A DNA stretch of 64,000 bases from the NCBI RefSeq assembly GCF_900155685.1, contig NZ_LT732547.1, positions 517,648 through 581,647 on the forward strand, written 5' to 3'. Origin of the DNA: Paenibacillus bouchesdurhonensis. GTDB taxonomy: Bacteria > Bacillota > Bacilli > Paenibacillales > Paenibacillaceae. Below are positions 1 to 9,123 of the stretch, piece by piece. Position 1 is the first letter of the stretch. Each line of letters begins with the position of its first letter. The notes beneath the pieces are model-generated. The model saw only the letters and a program-made list of their open reading frames with translations. It was not told the origin of the DNA and searched no databases. A program made the position numbers and the translations under genes.

Positions 1-1
1 T

Positions 2-1966
2 GACCGTATCGTAGTAGAATTTAGAAACTACGCCAGCAAAGAAATGCAAATGAATGAATTTGTCATTTCAGGCCTGTTACATACAACTGCGTCCGGAGAG
101 GCCAATCGGATCAGCTATAACGCCCTAGTATCAAAAGCGTTCGTTGATGCCGACCCGCATCTTTCCAAGGAAAAATACTCCGCAGCTATTAGAATTCTTA
201 ATGCAGGTAGTTACGCTAACGAAGAACTGAAATCCAAAATTAAAGATATCGGAAAGCAAATCGGTCTTCCTGAGCAAAACATCCAGATTAATCATATGAA
301 TGTAGATACCAACAATCTATCAGGCGATACCATTCTGACGATTTTTTGTATCATCATTATCATCGCATTGGCATGTTGGGTCGTTATCTACAACATCTTT
401 TATATATCAATTATCAAACAAATCAAACAATACGGACAACTACGAGCACTAGGAGCAACGCGAAAGCAAATCAAGAAGTTGGTGAAATATGAAGGAAAAT
501 ACTTATCCCGCAAATTTATTCCGGCTGGCGTTCTCCTGGGATGTTTGATAAGTTGGGCCATGAGTCCTTCCGTCTGGAACCTCTTTCCCAGTATATTTCT
601 CGCCTTAGCAGCGGGTTTATTTACTGAATTAACGGTTCGCTTTTCATTAAATTCGCCGGCCAACTTTGCAGCTAAAATCTCTCCTATTGAAGCCATTCGA
701 TACGTTGGAGCAGAGACCTATACTTTTAAGAAGAAAGAGAAGAAAAGCTCGAAACGGCTAACCCCCTTTACGTTAGCAAGGATGAGTTTAACAAGAAGCC
801 GAAAAAAAACAACATTAACGCTGCTGTCATTAGTTATAAGCGGGGCCCTTTTCATTTCCTTTGCGACACTGTTAAATTCGGTTGATTCCATTGCCAAAAC
901 GCGGCAGTATTTTCCGAATAACGGCAAGTTTATCATTCAAATCAATAACGAGCTCTATTCTGAAACGGTGAATTTAAGCGATCTGCAAAGCGAAGATCAA
1001 CTCTCTGGAGCCTTAAAAGACAACATCCTTTCCATTAGCGGAGTTGAAAATGTTGTAGACCGTCAATATATTGAAGCTGCTGTCAATGGGGCGAACGAAA
1101 GCGCAGATCCTGTGGTAGTAGGCATCGAGAATATTTCAGCGAGTAATATCGAGTCATTAAGAAAGCGCCTGGTACAAGGGGAAATACTCGAACCCAATTC
1201 CTCTAATAACTCTTATATCCTCATGAATAGCTCCAGCGGTGATTTTGAATTTTACGACATTAGATATCAGGTTGGCGATCGTATTTCACTTATCATTGGC
1301 GATGATCAGAACAAGATTGAACATGAGTTCGAGATTATAGGCGACCTAGCGGATAAAAATTTGGGCGTTCTGTTCTACTTGCCATCAGGAGTCATGGAGT
1401 CAATCACCCCCTTTAATCCGAATCAAAGCTATGAAGTGATTCTTACAGAAGATACGAATGAACAATTGGTGAAGGATGAACTACAGAAATTAATTCAAAA
1501 TAAGGACACTTTAAAGTTAAATTCATTTTCTGACATGGCGAAGTCCAATAAGGCGGCTTTTCGGACGATCACGATTGTTGTGTACACTTTTATGATATTT
1601 ATAGCTTTATTTAGTGTTATTAATTTGTTGAACACGGTGATGACCTCAATTAATGCGAGAAAAGTCGAATTGGGAATCATGCAGGCCATAGGTATGGAAT
1701 ATAAGCAATTATCCGCCATGTTAGGTTACGAAGCTGGCTTTTTCATTATGGGGAGTTTCGTGATTTCTCTTATTATAGGGAACCTTGTTGGATATGGGCT
1801 AAGCGAATCTTTAGGAGACGTGGGGGGGCTTTCTTTTATACAATATCATTTTCCGTGGAGTCCCATTCTCATGTATTTATTAGTTATGCTGCTGATTCAA
1901 GCTGTTGTCCTTAAATTCGTGAGAATTTCAACAGCGAAGAAGACGGTAGTCGAAAGATTACGGTAA
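2..1966 (+). CDS. FtsX-type ABC transporter permease (5'-truncated by window edge)
   Basis: The reading frame is open from base 2 and has no start in the window, so the N-terminus lies upstream; the first in-frame ATG at 44 is internal. Numbering from that ATG, hydrophobic segments lie near residues 94-123, 155-190, 257-280, 521-545, 575-600 and 613-630, with a roughly 240-residue extracellular stretch between about 282 and 520. The two membrane blocks, each followed by charged 'ALGATRKQ' or 'AIGMEYKQ' motifs, are the FtsX/MacB permease pattern. Such permeases pair with a separate ATPase for peptide or antibiotic export, immunity or lipoprotein handling. Three radical SAM genes follow on the same strand after 135 bp, suggesting a shared peptide-export role (inference). 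The partner ATPase is not in view. Confidence 0.85.
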   Translation, partial: DRIVVEFRNYASKEMQMNEFVISGLLHTTASGEANRISYNALVSKAFVDADPHLSKEKYSAAIRILNAGSYANEELKSKIKDIGKQIGLPEQNIQINHMNVDTNNLSGDTILTIFCIIIIIALACWVVIYNIFYISIIKQIKQYGQLRALGATRKQIKKLVKYEGKYLSRKFIPAGVLLGCLISWAMSPSVWNLFPSIFLALAAGLFTELTVRFSLNSPANFAAKISPIEAIRYVGAETYTFKKKEKKSSKRLTPFTLARMSLTRSRKKTTLTLLSLVISGALFISFATLLNSVDSIAKTRQYFPNNGKFIIQINNELYSETVNLSDLQSEDQLSGALKDNILSISGVENVVDRQYIEAAVNGANESADPVVVGIENISASNIESLRKRLVQGEILEPNSSNNSYILMNSSSGDFEFYDIRYQVGDRISLIIGDDQNKIEHEFEIIGDLADKNLGVLFYLPSGVMESITPFNPNQSYEVILTEDTNEQLVKDELQKLIQNKDTLKLNSFSDMAKSNKAAFRTITIVVYTFMIFIALFSVINLLNTVMTSINARKVELGIMQAIGMEYKQLSAMLGYEAGFFIMGSFVISLIIGNLVGYGLSESLGDVGGLSFIQYHFPWSPILMYLLVMLLIQAVVLKFVRISTAKKTVVERLR

Positions 1967-2101
1967 GGGAGGCTTGAGCCTAAAGCATAGGATTTGCACT
2001 AACCAACTAGACCGCCTTTGGGTACATTTAAACAAAAACTATTTCTCCTAGCACAATACAGGCATACACTTAAAACAAACTCGAATGATAGGAGAATGCA
2101 T

Positions 2102-3259
2102 ATGGAGTGCACCTTAAATCTGGCGGATAGCTGCAATCTTCAATGTACTTATTGTTATGAGGGCAATGATAAACGAGCTGCGGTTCTAAGCGAAGCAGTG
2201 ATGCGGGAAGCCATCGATTTTATGGTGATGAATAACCCTGCGGAAGAAAAAATTCACCTAAGTTTATTGGGGGGGGAACCGTTATTAAACAAAAAGGTTT
2301 TCCTCCGGCTCTTCGAATATATAGACCAGAAGCATCGTGAATACAAAAAAATGTTTGAGTTCGAGATGACGACCAATGGCATTTTGCTCGACGATAGTAT
2401 CATTGAAATTGTGAAAAATAACAACTTCAAGCTTTTCGTCAGCATTGATGGAGATCAAGAGACGCATGATTTAAACCGAGTGAGCCGGAGCAAGAAAAAC
2501 TATTACGATACGATTTTGCGCAATATTCGCAAGCTTATCGAGCAAAAGGTACCCTTTGGCGTTCGGATGACGGTCACTTGCAACAATGTTCATTCTTTCC
2601 ACCGGAATGTTCTTTATTTTCACCATATGGGCGTAAAACGAATCCATGCCGCTTACGATGATTTCGGAGCATGGACGCCGGAAACAATCCAGGAATTGGA
2701 CGAACAGATGGAGCTTCTGGATGACTTTTACCTGAATTCGGTAGTAAGCAGCCCCGATTGTGTCTTTAATCTGCATGATCTTAAACTAACGACGTTTTTT
2801 GCTCACAGGAAGCCTTTGTTTTGCTCGGCAGGCTCGATCGGGCACTTTACAGTGAACAGCAGTGGAGACATATTTCCGTGTGGGTATGTGTTAAATGATA
2901 TGAAATGGAACATCGGAAATTTTAAGGAAGGGCTAGATCGAGCAAAACTAATTCGTTGTATCAAGGCAGCCGTAAAGCCTTCGGAAAAATGCAAGGAGTG
3001 CGATATCGCCTTTACGTGCAGCGGACGGAAATGCGGATTCCAAAACTACCGGCTAACGGGTTCATTAAACATTCCGTCGGATATTACGTGCGAATTGGAA
3101 CGAATTCTGTTTAAACATAATTACCGAGTCATAAAAAAGATGTATGAGCTGAAAATCCCCAGATTGATGAAATACTTTGAAATCGCAGAGGCCCATCAAA
3201 TCAAAATTGGAAAAACGATGGAAAGGATTATTCAGGAAGCTGTGGCTGCCAAATTATAA
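2102..3259 (+). CDS. Radical SAM/SPASM peptide maturase 1
   Basis: The start is set at ATG 2102 because AGGAG at 2090-2094 lies 7 bases upstream; the frame also runs back to a TTG at 2018 that lacks a good site. Near the N-terminus the CxxxCxxC cluster (C11, C15, C18; 'SCNLQCTYC') would bind the SAM-cleaving 4Fe-4S cluster. A 'LLGGEP' motif follows, typical of SAM binding. The C-terminal third has the SPASM cysteine pattern (FCSAG, FPCGY, CKECDIAFTC, GRKCG, CELE) for auxiliary Fe-S clusters. SPASM enzymes mostly modify ribosomal peptides by thioether or C-C bonds, or act as anaerobic sulfatase-maturing enzymes. It is first of three consecutive radical SAM genes, 18 bp before the next. No RRE-like domain is visible in this one. 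The substrate is unknown. Confidence 0.88.
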   Translation: MECTLNLADSCNLQCTYCYEGNDKRAAVLSEAVMREAIDFMVMNNPAEEKIHLSLLGGEPLLNKKVFLRLFEYIDQKHREYKKMFEFEMTTNGILLDDSIIEIVKNNNFKLFVSIDGDQETHDLNRVSRSKKNYYDTILRNIRKLIEQKVPFGVRMTVTCNNVHSFHRNVLYFHHMGVKRIHAAYDDFGAWTPETIQELDEQMELLDDFYLNSVVSSPDCVFNLHDLKLTTFFAHRKPLFCSAGSIGHFTVNSSGDIFPCGYVLNDMKWNIGNFKEGLDRAKLIRCIKAAVKPSEKCKECDIAFTCSGRKCGFQNYRLTGSLNIPSDITCELERILFKHNYRVIKKMYELKIPRLMKYFEIAEAHQIKIGKTMERIIQEAVAAKL

Positions 3260-3277
3260 ACAAAGGGGTATTCTGCC

Positions 3278-4378
3278 ATGTATTCAATGACGCTGGAGGT
3301 TAATCAGAAATGCAATCTGAAGTGCAAATACTGTTACTTAGGTGATAAAGCAGGATCGGTTATGACTTTGGACACGGCTAAAAAAAGCGTGGATTTGGCC
3401 TTTGCACAGATGGATGTTCATCGAGATCGTAAAATCTGGTTTGACTTTATCGGCGGGGAAGCGCTGATCGATTTTCCTCTGCTGAATGAAATCCTGCTGT
3501 ATATCCAGGATAAAAACAAGGACAAGCAGTATCATGTGAAATTGTCGATGACATCGAACGCCACCCTTCTCAATTCTGAAATTATTGAATGGCTGGTAGA
3601 CAACAGCTTTGATCTAAAAGTAAGTATTGACGGGAACAAGGAAGTCCATGATCTGAACCGGATTACGATTCATAACCGGGGATCATTCGATGCTATTTTG
3701 AATAACTGGCAGTATATCCGGGAATTTGAACGAAAATCGGGCAAATATACTCAGGCGACCAATGTCATTTCAAGAAATAATTATATACACTACGGTGAAT
3801 CCGTAAAGTTTCTGGTTGAACAGTTAGGTATAAAAATCGTCGATACAGCCATCGATTTGTTCGTTGACTGGACAGAGGAAGAACTGGCTGTGATTGGAGA
3901 GGAAATCTACAAGGTATTCGCCTTTTATGAACAATGCGCTGGAGAGAATAGAGCTTTTGGATGGAGTTTTATCGATGAAGTATTTAGTTCCGTTCAAAAA
4001 AGGCGGAAGTTTTATAGTTGCGGGGCCGGGATCATTAGCCTGTATGTTAGAACAGACGGAACCTTTTACCCGTGCCACGCCTATATGGTTGAAGAAGAAA
4101 GCCTGGGAAGTGTTCATCAAGGCCTGAACCGAAGTAAAATCAATGACCTGAAGAATTTGAACAATATTGACAACGAGACCTGCCATAGATGTGACATTTA
4201 CGACATATGCGGGGCAAAAAGCTGTATCATGCAAAGCCTAGAGACGAATGGCAATGTGAACATGCCGGATCCTACACTTTGTTATATGCAAAAATTCAAA
4301 ACTTCTTTCTATTATGACAACATTGACCGTTTGAAAAAAATAGTCGAAGGAAGTCATGCCTATGAACACGAGCTATAA
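3278..4378 (+). CDS. Radical SAM/SPASM peptide maturase 2
   Basis: ATG 3278 is preceded by AAAGGGG at 3262-3268. The cluster motif is C12, C16, C19 ('KCNLKCKYC'), followed by 'FIGGEA' at the usual SAM-binding position and 'KVSIDGNKEVHD', a segment very like that of the preceding protein. SPASM cysteines follow (YSCGAG, FYPCH, CHRCDIYDIC, AKSC, LCY). The protein is clearly related to the gene before it, so the pair probably arose by duplication and divergence. The 3' end overlaps the third radical SAM gene, implying translational coupling. The enzyme presumably modifies the same peptide or a partner subunit; chemistry cannot be read from sequence alone. Confidence 0.87.
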   Translation: MYSMTLEVNQKCNLKCKYCYLGDKAGSVMTLDTAKKSVDLAFAQMDVHRDRKIWFDFIGGEALIDFPLLNEILLYIQDKNKDKQYHVKLSMTSNATLLNSEIIEWLVDNSFDLKVSIDGNKEVHDLNRITIHNRGSFDAILNNWQYIREFERKSGKYTQATNVISRNNYIHYGESVKFLVEQLGIKIVDTAIDLFVDWTEEELAVIGEEIYKVFAFYEQCAGENRAFGWSFIDEVFSSVQKRRKFYSCGAGIISLYVRTDGTFYPCHAYMVEEESLGSVHQGLNRSKINDLKNLNNIDNETCHRCDIYDICGAKSCIMQSLETNGNVNMPDPTLCYMQKFKTSFYYDNIDRLKKIVEGSHAYEHEL

Positions 4379-5639
4379 CACCCCAATCAAAATCGTTAGG
4401 AAGAACGGGAAAGTGCTGCTGCTAAATCCCGAAAATTCACATTGGGTCAAAATGAGCGGGCACGTATTTGATAAATATAGCACCGATTGGGATTACTTTA
4501 GCGAACAGCTAAGCCAAAGATTTGGATTATTCGAACCAAAATCCAAAACACAGTCGATTAATAACGTATATTACTCGGTAACGGGCAAGTGCAATTTGAA
4601 TTGTGATTTTTGCAGTATGAAATCAGGAACCCATGTCAGCACTGATGAGGATCTTTCCTTGGAAGAGATATGCACGGTCATGATTCCTAGAATCCGGGAA
4701 ATTAACCCTAAAGTAGTCATCATCACTGGAGGGGAGCCTTTTATAAGAAAGGATATCCTCGATATAATAAAGGCTTTTAGCAATACCTTTGGAAAGGAAC
4801 GCATCCTTCTTCAAACCAATGGTTTGCTGCTTCATAAGAAGCTTATTCATAGCTTCACACCTTACGTTGGAGCCGTAGAGATTAGCATAGAAAATATTTT
4901 CGAAAACGAAAAATTAATGAAGCGGATGATTAACAACTTTGACCATATTATTGATAATGGCTGCGGTCTGAAGTTCTCCTTCGTTATTAACCAACATACC
5001 GCACCGTATCTACGAAATGCGATTGCTATGATATATAAGTATGACGCGGCGTGCCTGATCAGATTTGTAAGCAACGTTGGCCGTGCTGCAGACTCCCCTA
5101 ACACCATGAGTTACGCTGAAAAAATAGATATTTATCGGGATATGGTCGAATACATCTTGGAGCAGGAGTATTTTAACGAAAACATCAGCAACATGTTTTT
5201 TAGCACGATTCAAATCAAAACGGAGTGTGGAGGTTACGGGCGAACATGGGGGATTCACGCGAACGGTGAAATCCGAATGTGTTCAAACCTTCATGATGCG
5301 GACTTTAATATTGGCAACATCAGGGAGCATACTCCTGATCAAATCGCTGAACAGTTAAGTCTTAAGAAACGGAATGAGAGCATGCAGGCTCTCTTCCTTG
5401 TCAACAAACGGGAAAGGTGCAACATTTGCGATATCCAATATTTTTGTACGGGTCCCTGTGCCGCCGAAATCGTGGAAAAGGAGAAACAAGCTGAAGACCT
5501 CTATGACGATTGCCAATTAAAAAGTTTACTAGTCAATTTTATGTTGTATCACTATGATCGAACGAAAGCGAGCAAGGAGAATTTTAGTACTTTCCTAAAT
5601 TATTTAGACGAGGAAAGAAAGGCTCAAGCAATAACGTAA
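4362..5639 (+). CDS. Radical SAM/SPASM maturase 3 with N-terminal PqqD-like (RRE) segment
   Basis: An ATG at 4356 sits only 2 bases from AAGGAAG, whereas ATG 4362 has 8-base spacing, so 4362 is preferred; it overlaps the previous gene by 17 bp. Residues 1-60 ('RKNGKVLLLNPE', 'HWVKMSGHVFDKY') resemble a PqqD-like peptide recognition element, which binds precursor leader peptides. The Fe-S motif is C77, C81, C84 ('KCNLNCDFC'), with 'ITGGEPFIRKD' after it. The C-terminal cysteines (CGGYG, MCSN, CNICDIQYFCTGPC) form a SPASM region. It differs from the two upstream enzymes by this front domain, so it is the best candidate for the precursor-binding member. An exporter gene follows 42 bp later. Confidence 0.87.
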   Translation: MNTSYNTPIKIVRKNGKVLLLNPENSHWVKMSGHVFDKYSTDWDYFSEQLSQRFGLFEPKSKTQSINNVYYSVTGKCNLNCDFCSMKSGTHVSTDEDLSLEEICTVMIPRIREINPKVVIITGGEPFIRKDILDIIKAFSNTFGKERILLQTNGLLLHKKLIHSFTPYVGAVEISIENIFENEKLMKRMINNFDHIIDNGCGLKFSFVINQHTAPYLRNAIAMIYKYDAACLIRFVSNVGRAADSPNTMSYAEKIDIYRDMVEYILEQEYFNENISNMFFSTIQIKTECGGYGRTWGIHANGEIRMCSNLHDADFNIGNIREHTPDQIAEQLSLKKRNESMQALFLVNKRERCNICDIQYFCTGPCAAEIVEKEKQAEDLYDDCQLKSLLVNFMLYHYDRTKASKENFSTFLNYLDEERKAQAIT

Positions 5640-5681
5640 ACGGAAGTATTCGCTACTTATAGAGGAAAGGTTGTTTCTTCT

Positions 5682-7376
5682 ATGAACAATTCCTATATCG
5701 CTTTTTTAAACAAATATTTGTTTAGAGAGAAAAAGATCATCTTGATCGTATTGACCGTTACGGTACTTCAAAGCTTGATTACCGTTTGCATTCCACTAAC
5801 ATATAAAGAGCTGATTGATCAAGCATTTCCGAAACGGGACTTTCATTTGTTCATCGTTTGCGTTTCGGTTATGCTTATTTTATTTTTTGTGAACTGTTTT
5901 CTCAATATTGTGAAGGATTTCTTATTGGCCAAGATCGTTGAACAATTGAGCTTTTCCTTGCGTAGAGAACTTAATGACAAGCTCAGTCGGTTGCCCTATT
6001 CATTTTTTGATGACTACAAGCTTAGTGACATCCTGTCCCGGTATAATAAAGAGATCGATACGATCAAACAGAATTGCGGATATATGACCGTTAGCATTTT
6101 CAGTAATGCGCTGACCGCGATTTTTGCTTGCGGGATGATCCTGTTTTTTGATTGGAAACTGCTCGCCGTTTCTGTGCTTATCATTGCGTTTTATGTCTGG
6201 GTGAATAGATATTTCGGAAAAAAAGTGAAGGATTATGCGGAAAAAGCGATGCAAAGCAATGAGCAGTCTATGAATCATATGGTGGAAACATATAACAATG
6301 TGTTGATTACGAAAATTTACAACGTCTTTAGATATATCGAAAAAAAATATGTCACGGCCTACCAGAGGCAATATGACCATCAAATGAAGCTAGAATTAGC
6401 TTATTCGATGAATGTAAATATAAGCAGTATCATGGTATATCTGTTATCTGGAGCCATCTGGTTGATTGGCGGATTAGGAATTTTTGCGAATAAATATACA
6501 ATTGGTTTGATTGTTTCGCTTATTAATTATCAAAATATGCTGCTAGGAGCAACGCGTTTTTTTAGTGAATTCAACAACAGTTATCAAGGGGCAATCACCG
6601 CGATTGGAAGATTGGAGGAAATTTTGAACAAAGCCGAAGAGAAGACGGGAGGAGCCGCTCCGCCTCAGCATATTTCCGAAATTATCATTGACCAGGTGTC
6701 CTTTGCTTACGATGGGATAGAGAAGCAGGTACTGACGAATGCTAGCGGCATAATAAAGAGGGGCGAAATTACGGCTTTTGTTGGGCCAAGCGGATGCGGG
6801 AAATCAACCGTGACCAAGCTGCTGCTAGGGCTATATCAACCACAGCAAGGCTGCATTCGGATTAATCAGGACAGGCTAGATGACCTCGATTTAAGTCTAT
6901 ATCGTAAACGGACAGCGTATATACCGCAGGACTCCTTATTTTTCCATGATTCGGTACTTAACAATATTAGCTTTGGAGCAGACATTCCTTTAGATTTGCT
7001 GGAGAAATACAGCAAAACAATAGATTTGTTTGACGAAATCATGGAATTTCCCGACCGATGGGATACGGTTTTGAGCGCCGGGGGCAACAATATTTCGGGC
7101 GGGCAAAAAAAACGTCTCGATATTTTAAGGGCTTTAGTAAGAAATGCCGACATCATCATTTTTGATGAGCCGACCGCATCTTTAGATTTGGATAGAAGGA
7201 CTGCATTCTTAGACCTCCTTAAAGCGATTAAAAAAGAGAAAATCATTATTTTGATAACGCATAACATGGATGAGGCATATTACTTTGATAAAGTTTATAG
7301 TGTAGTGGAGAGAGGTATTTTGAATTATGCATTGGAAGAATTAGAAATAAAGACTGCGGGAATGAGTACCACTTGA
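5682..7376 (+). CDS. ABC exporter, fused transmembrane and ATPase domains
   Basis: At 564 aa this is the standard half-transporter size. Six membrane helices lie in residues 15-300, then an ATPase with Walker A 'GPSGCGKST' (368-376), signature 'ISGGQ' followed by KKR, and Walker B 'IIIFDEPTAS'. No N-terminal C39 peptidase is present, so it would not itself cleave a double-glycine leader. It closes the radical SAM operon and ends just before a strong terminator, so export of the matured peptide or self-immunity is the most economical role (inference). It could also export a lipid or drug. Confidence 0.87.
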   Translation: MNNSYIAFLNKYLFREKKIILIVLTVTVLQSLITVCIPLTYKELIDQAFPKRDFHLFIVCVSVMLILFFVNCFLNIVKDFLLAKIVEQLSFSLRRELNDKLSRLPYSFFDDYKLSDILSRYNKEIDTIKQNCGYMTVSIFSNALTAIFACGMILFFDWKLLAVSVLIIAFYVWVNRYFGKKVKDYAEKAMQSNEQSMNHMVETYNNVLITKIYNVFRYIEKKYVTAYQRQYDHQMKLELAYSMNVNISSIMVYLLSGAIWLIGGLGIFANKYTIGLIVSLINYQNMLLGATRFFSEFNNSYQGAITAIGRLEEILNKAEEKTGGAAPPQHISEIIIDQVSFAYDGIEKQVLTNASGIIKRGEITAFVGPSGCGKSTVTKLLLGLYQPQQGCIRINQDRLDDLDLSLYRKRTAYIPQDSLFFHDSVLNNISFGADIPLDLLEKYSKTIDLFDEIMEFPDRWDTVLSAGGNNISGGQKKRLDILRALVRNADIIIFDEPTASLDLDRRTAFLDLLKAIKKEKIIILITHNMDEAYYFDKVYSVVERGILNYALEELEIKTAGMSTT

Positions 7377-7413
7377 GCATTCGGGTTCATTTCCTGCCTA
7401 TGAAGACCTTTTC

Positions 7414-7443
7414 GGAGACTCCACTTTCGTGGAGTCTCCTTTT
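7414..7443 (+). terminator. Rho-independent terminator of the radical SAM/ABC operon
   Basis: An 11-bp perfect stem (7414-7424 with 7429-7439, arm GGAGACTCCAC) around loop TTTC, followed by TTTT. The same hairpin recurs at 10750 and, degraded, at 18553. Confidence 0.9.
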
Positions 7444-7447
7444 GTCG

Positions 7448-7476
7448 TTTCCTCCATTTTACAAATAGGCTATAAT
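7448..7476 (+). promoter_or_regulatory. Candidate promoter of the first KASIII copy
   Basis: A perfect -10 box TATAAT at 7471-7476 with a weak -35 TTTCCT at 7448-7453, 17-bp spacing. The segment is conserved upstream of the intact KASIII gene (TATAAT at 10806) and after the operon (18611). Between promoter and gene lie near-repeats of GTAGAAAGTTGTAG (about 7488-7512) that could bind a regulator. Confidence 0.5.
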
Positions 7477-7590
7477 CTTGGGAAGGGTGTAGAAAATTGT
7501 AGAAAGTTGTAGGAATATAGTCGGGCCTGAGCGGGTCTAATTTGAATTTCATAGAGTAGCTACAAGTTCTAGCAACAGGAGGTTGATGTG

Positions 7591-8540
7591 ATGCAGGTTC
7601 GGAAGATTAAGATTGTAGGAACCGGTAAATATTTGCCGGAGCAAGTGATCACAGCAGAAGATATAGATAAGAAATTAGGGGTGCCCAGCGGATGGGTGCT
7701 GAAGAAAACAGATGTTAGAGTTAGACATGTTGTACAAGACGAAACCGCTTCTCTCATGGGAGCAAGGGCAGCGGAGGCTGCATTAGAAGATGCTGGGCTT
7801 ACTTTTTCGGATATCGACTGTCTTGTATCCACGAGCGGCACCGTGGAGCAGTCCATTCCGTGCACGGCTTCTTTAATCCAAAAGGCATTGGGGCAAGAGC
7901 ATTCTGGGGTTCCTGCATTTGATATAAACTCCACATGTTTAAGCTTTTTAACTGGACTGGATGTTATGTCTTATATGGTAGCGGCAGGGCGTTATCAACG
8001 TGTTCTGCTCGTAGCGTCTGAAATTGCTTCGATTGGCTTGGATTGGTCTCATAAAGAAAGCGCAGCTTTGTTTGGGGATGGGGCTGCGGCCGTGGTGATC
8101 AGTAGGGCAGAGGAGGATGAACCCTCTCAGATTATCTGTTCCTCGATGCAAACGTTCAGTGCGGGAGCTCATCTCTCCCAGATTAGAGGCGGAGGGACGA
8201 AAATTCATCGCCGGCATACCGATCAGCTAGAGCCGGATGGACGAGCGATTTATAAAATGGCGTCACAAATAATGCCGGATTTTGTCAGATGGCAGATCTG
8301 AAGCTTGTCATTCCACATCAAGGCAGCGCCATGGCTATGCGGTTGATATCGAAGAAGCTAGGGATAGCGGAACACCAATTAGTGAATATTTCACCAACGC
8401 ACGGAAATACGATTGCAGCATCGATTCCGATGGCATTGCATGAAGCCATCAAGCAAGGGCGGATCAAGCGGGGAGAGCGGATGTTATTGTTAGGCACATC
8501 CGCAGGCTTCTCTGTCGGAGGAATGATCCTTAAATACTAG
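7591..8540 (+). pseudogene. KASIII-like condensing enzyme, broken duplicate copy
   Basis: This sequence is a close copy of the intact gene at 10926, with the same AGGAGG site and GTG-ATG start. Relative to the intact copy it has lost 15 bp after codons for 'QLEP' (in frame) and 28 bp after 'PDFV'. The second loss falls between two TGTC repeats (one retained), shifts the frame and ends the first part at 8301; the remainder continues in another frame to 8540. The cysteine (INSTC) is in the first part, while the histidine (IPHQG) and asparagine (THGN) are in the second, so no active enzyme can form. It is a relic of a duplication that includes promoter and terminator. Confidence 0.9.
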
Positions 8541-8703
8541 CTCAAGGCAAAGAAGGAGAGCTGAAGAATAAGGGCGGTATCAGCGTATTTTGCTGACAGT
8601 TGTCACTGGACTAATTGTTGTCTGGAGCTAAGGTGGAGTGAGATAAAAATACAAAAACAGTAATAGGAATAGTGAACATCTCTAATAGAATGTTCATTAT
8701 TAT

Positions 8704-9000
8704 TTAATCGTTGCTGTTTAGTATTCTCTTAAACAGAAAGAGTGTGAAAGCTATTAATGCTAAACCTAAAGATATTTTAAAGTATGGATATATTTGACTT
8801 GCCTTTAAAGTGAAAATACTGAGATATGATACATCTGTCGCCCCTTGTATTGTCTGCACGTATCCAAATAATAGTAAAATTGAGTTTAAAACAAATAAAT
8901 AACTCATCATTAATAGTAAATCTCTGATTTTGTCATTACTTCTGAATAAAAAGATTAATTGAAAAAAAAGGCATATAAATATCACAAAAAAACCCAACAT
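8704..9000 (-). CDS. Small membrane protein, unknown function
   Basis: A 98-aa protein with about three hydrophobic segments (residues 1-18, 28-46, 70-90) and a basic C-terminus. AAAGGAG lies 10 bases before the ATG at 9000. It sits downstream of a broken secreted-protein gene on the same strand, separated by a perfect hairpin. The same order (secreted protein, hairpin, small membrane protein) is seen at 19696-21232, which suggests a recurring two-gene module; a protective or export role for the membrane protein is possible but unproven. No family recognised. Confidence 0.6.
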   Translation of the reverse strand: MLGFFVIFICLFFQLIFLFRSNDKIRDLLLMMSYLFVLNSILLLFGYVQTIQGATDVSYLSIFTLKASQIYPYFKISLGLALIAFTLFLFKRILNSND

Positions 9001-9053
9001 ATTTAAATATCTCCTTTATCATTTTTGTGACTATGATACTTGTAATGAAATAT

Positions 9054-9087
9054 AAAGGTAGAATAACAATTATGTTATTCTACCTTT
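9054..9087. terminator. Bidirectional-looking hairpin between secreted and membrane genes
   Basis: A perfect 14-bp stem (9054-9067 with 9074-9087, arm AAAGGTAGAATAAC) and 6-base loop, lying after the stop of the secreted-protein gene in minus orientation. It would end or attenuate transcription before the small membrane gene. Confidence 0.8.
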
Positions 9088-9123
9088 GCTTATTCTAATT
9101 ATAGTAATAGTTTTTATAAAATA

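Larger units (their letters stand above)
7414..8600 (+). repeat. Direct repeat, copy A (terminator, promoter, KASIII, start of ATP-grasp)
   Basis: The block from the hairpin to about 8600 is closely similar to 10750-12095. After the KASIII stop it continues into a remnant of the ATP-grasp gene: reading from 8530 in that frame gives a short linker, a stop, then 'YQRILLT', matching 'HQRILLT' of the intact protein. In this copy the linker is about 13 residues, versus about 56 in the intact gene. Confidence 0.85.
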
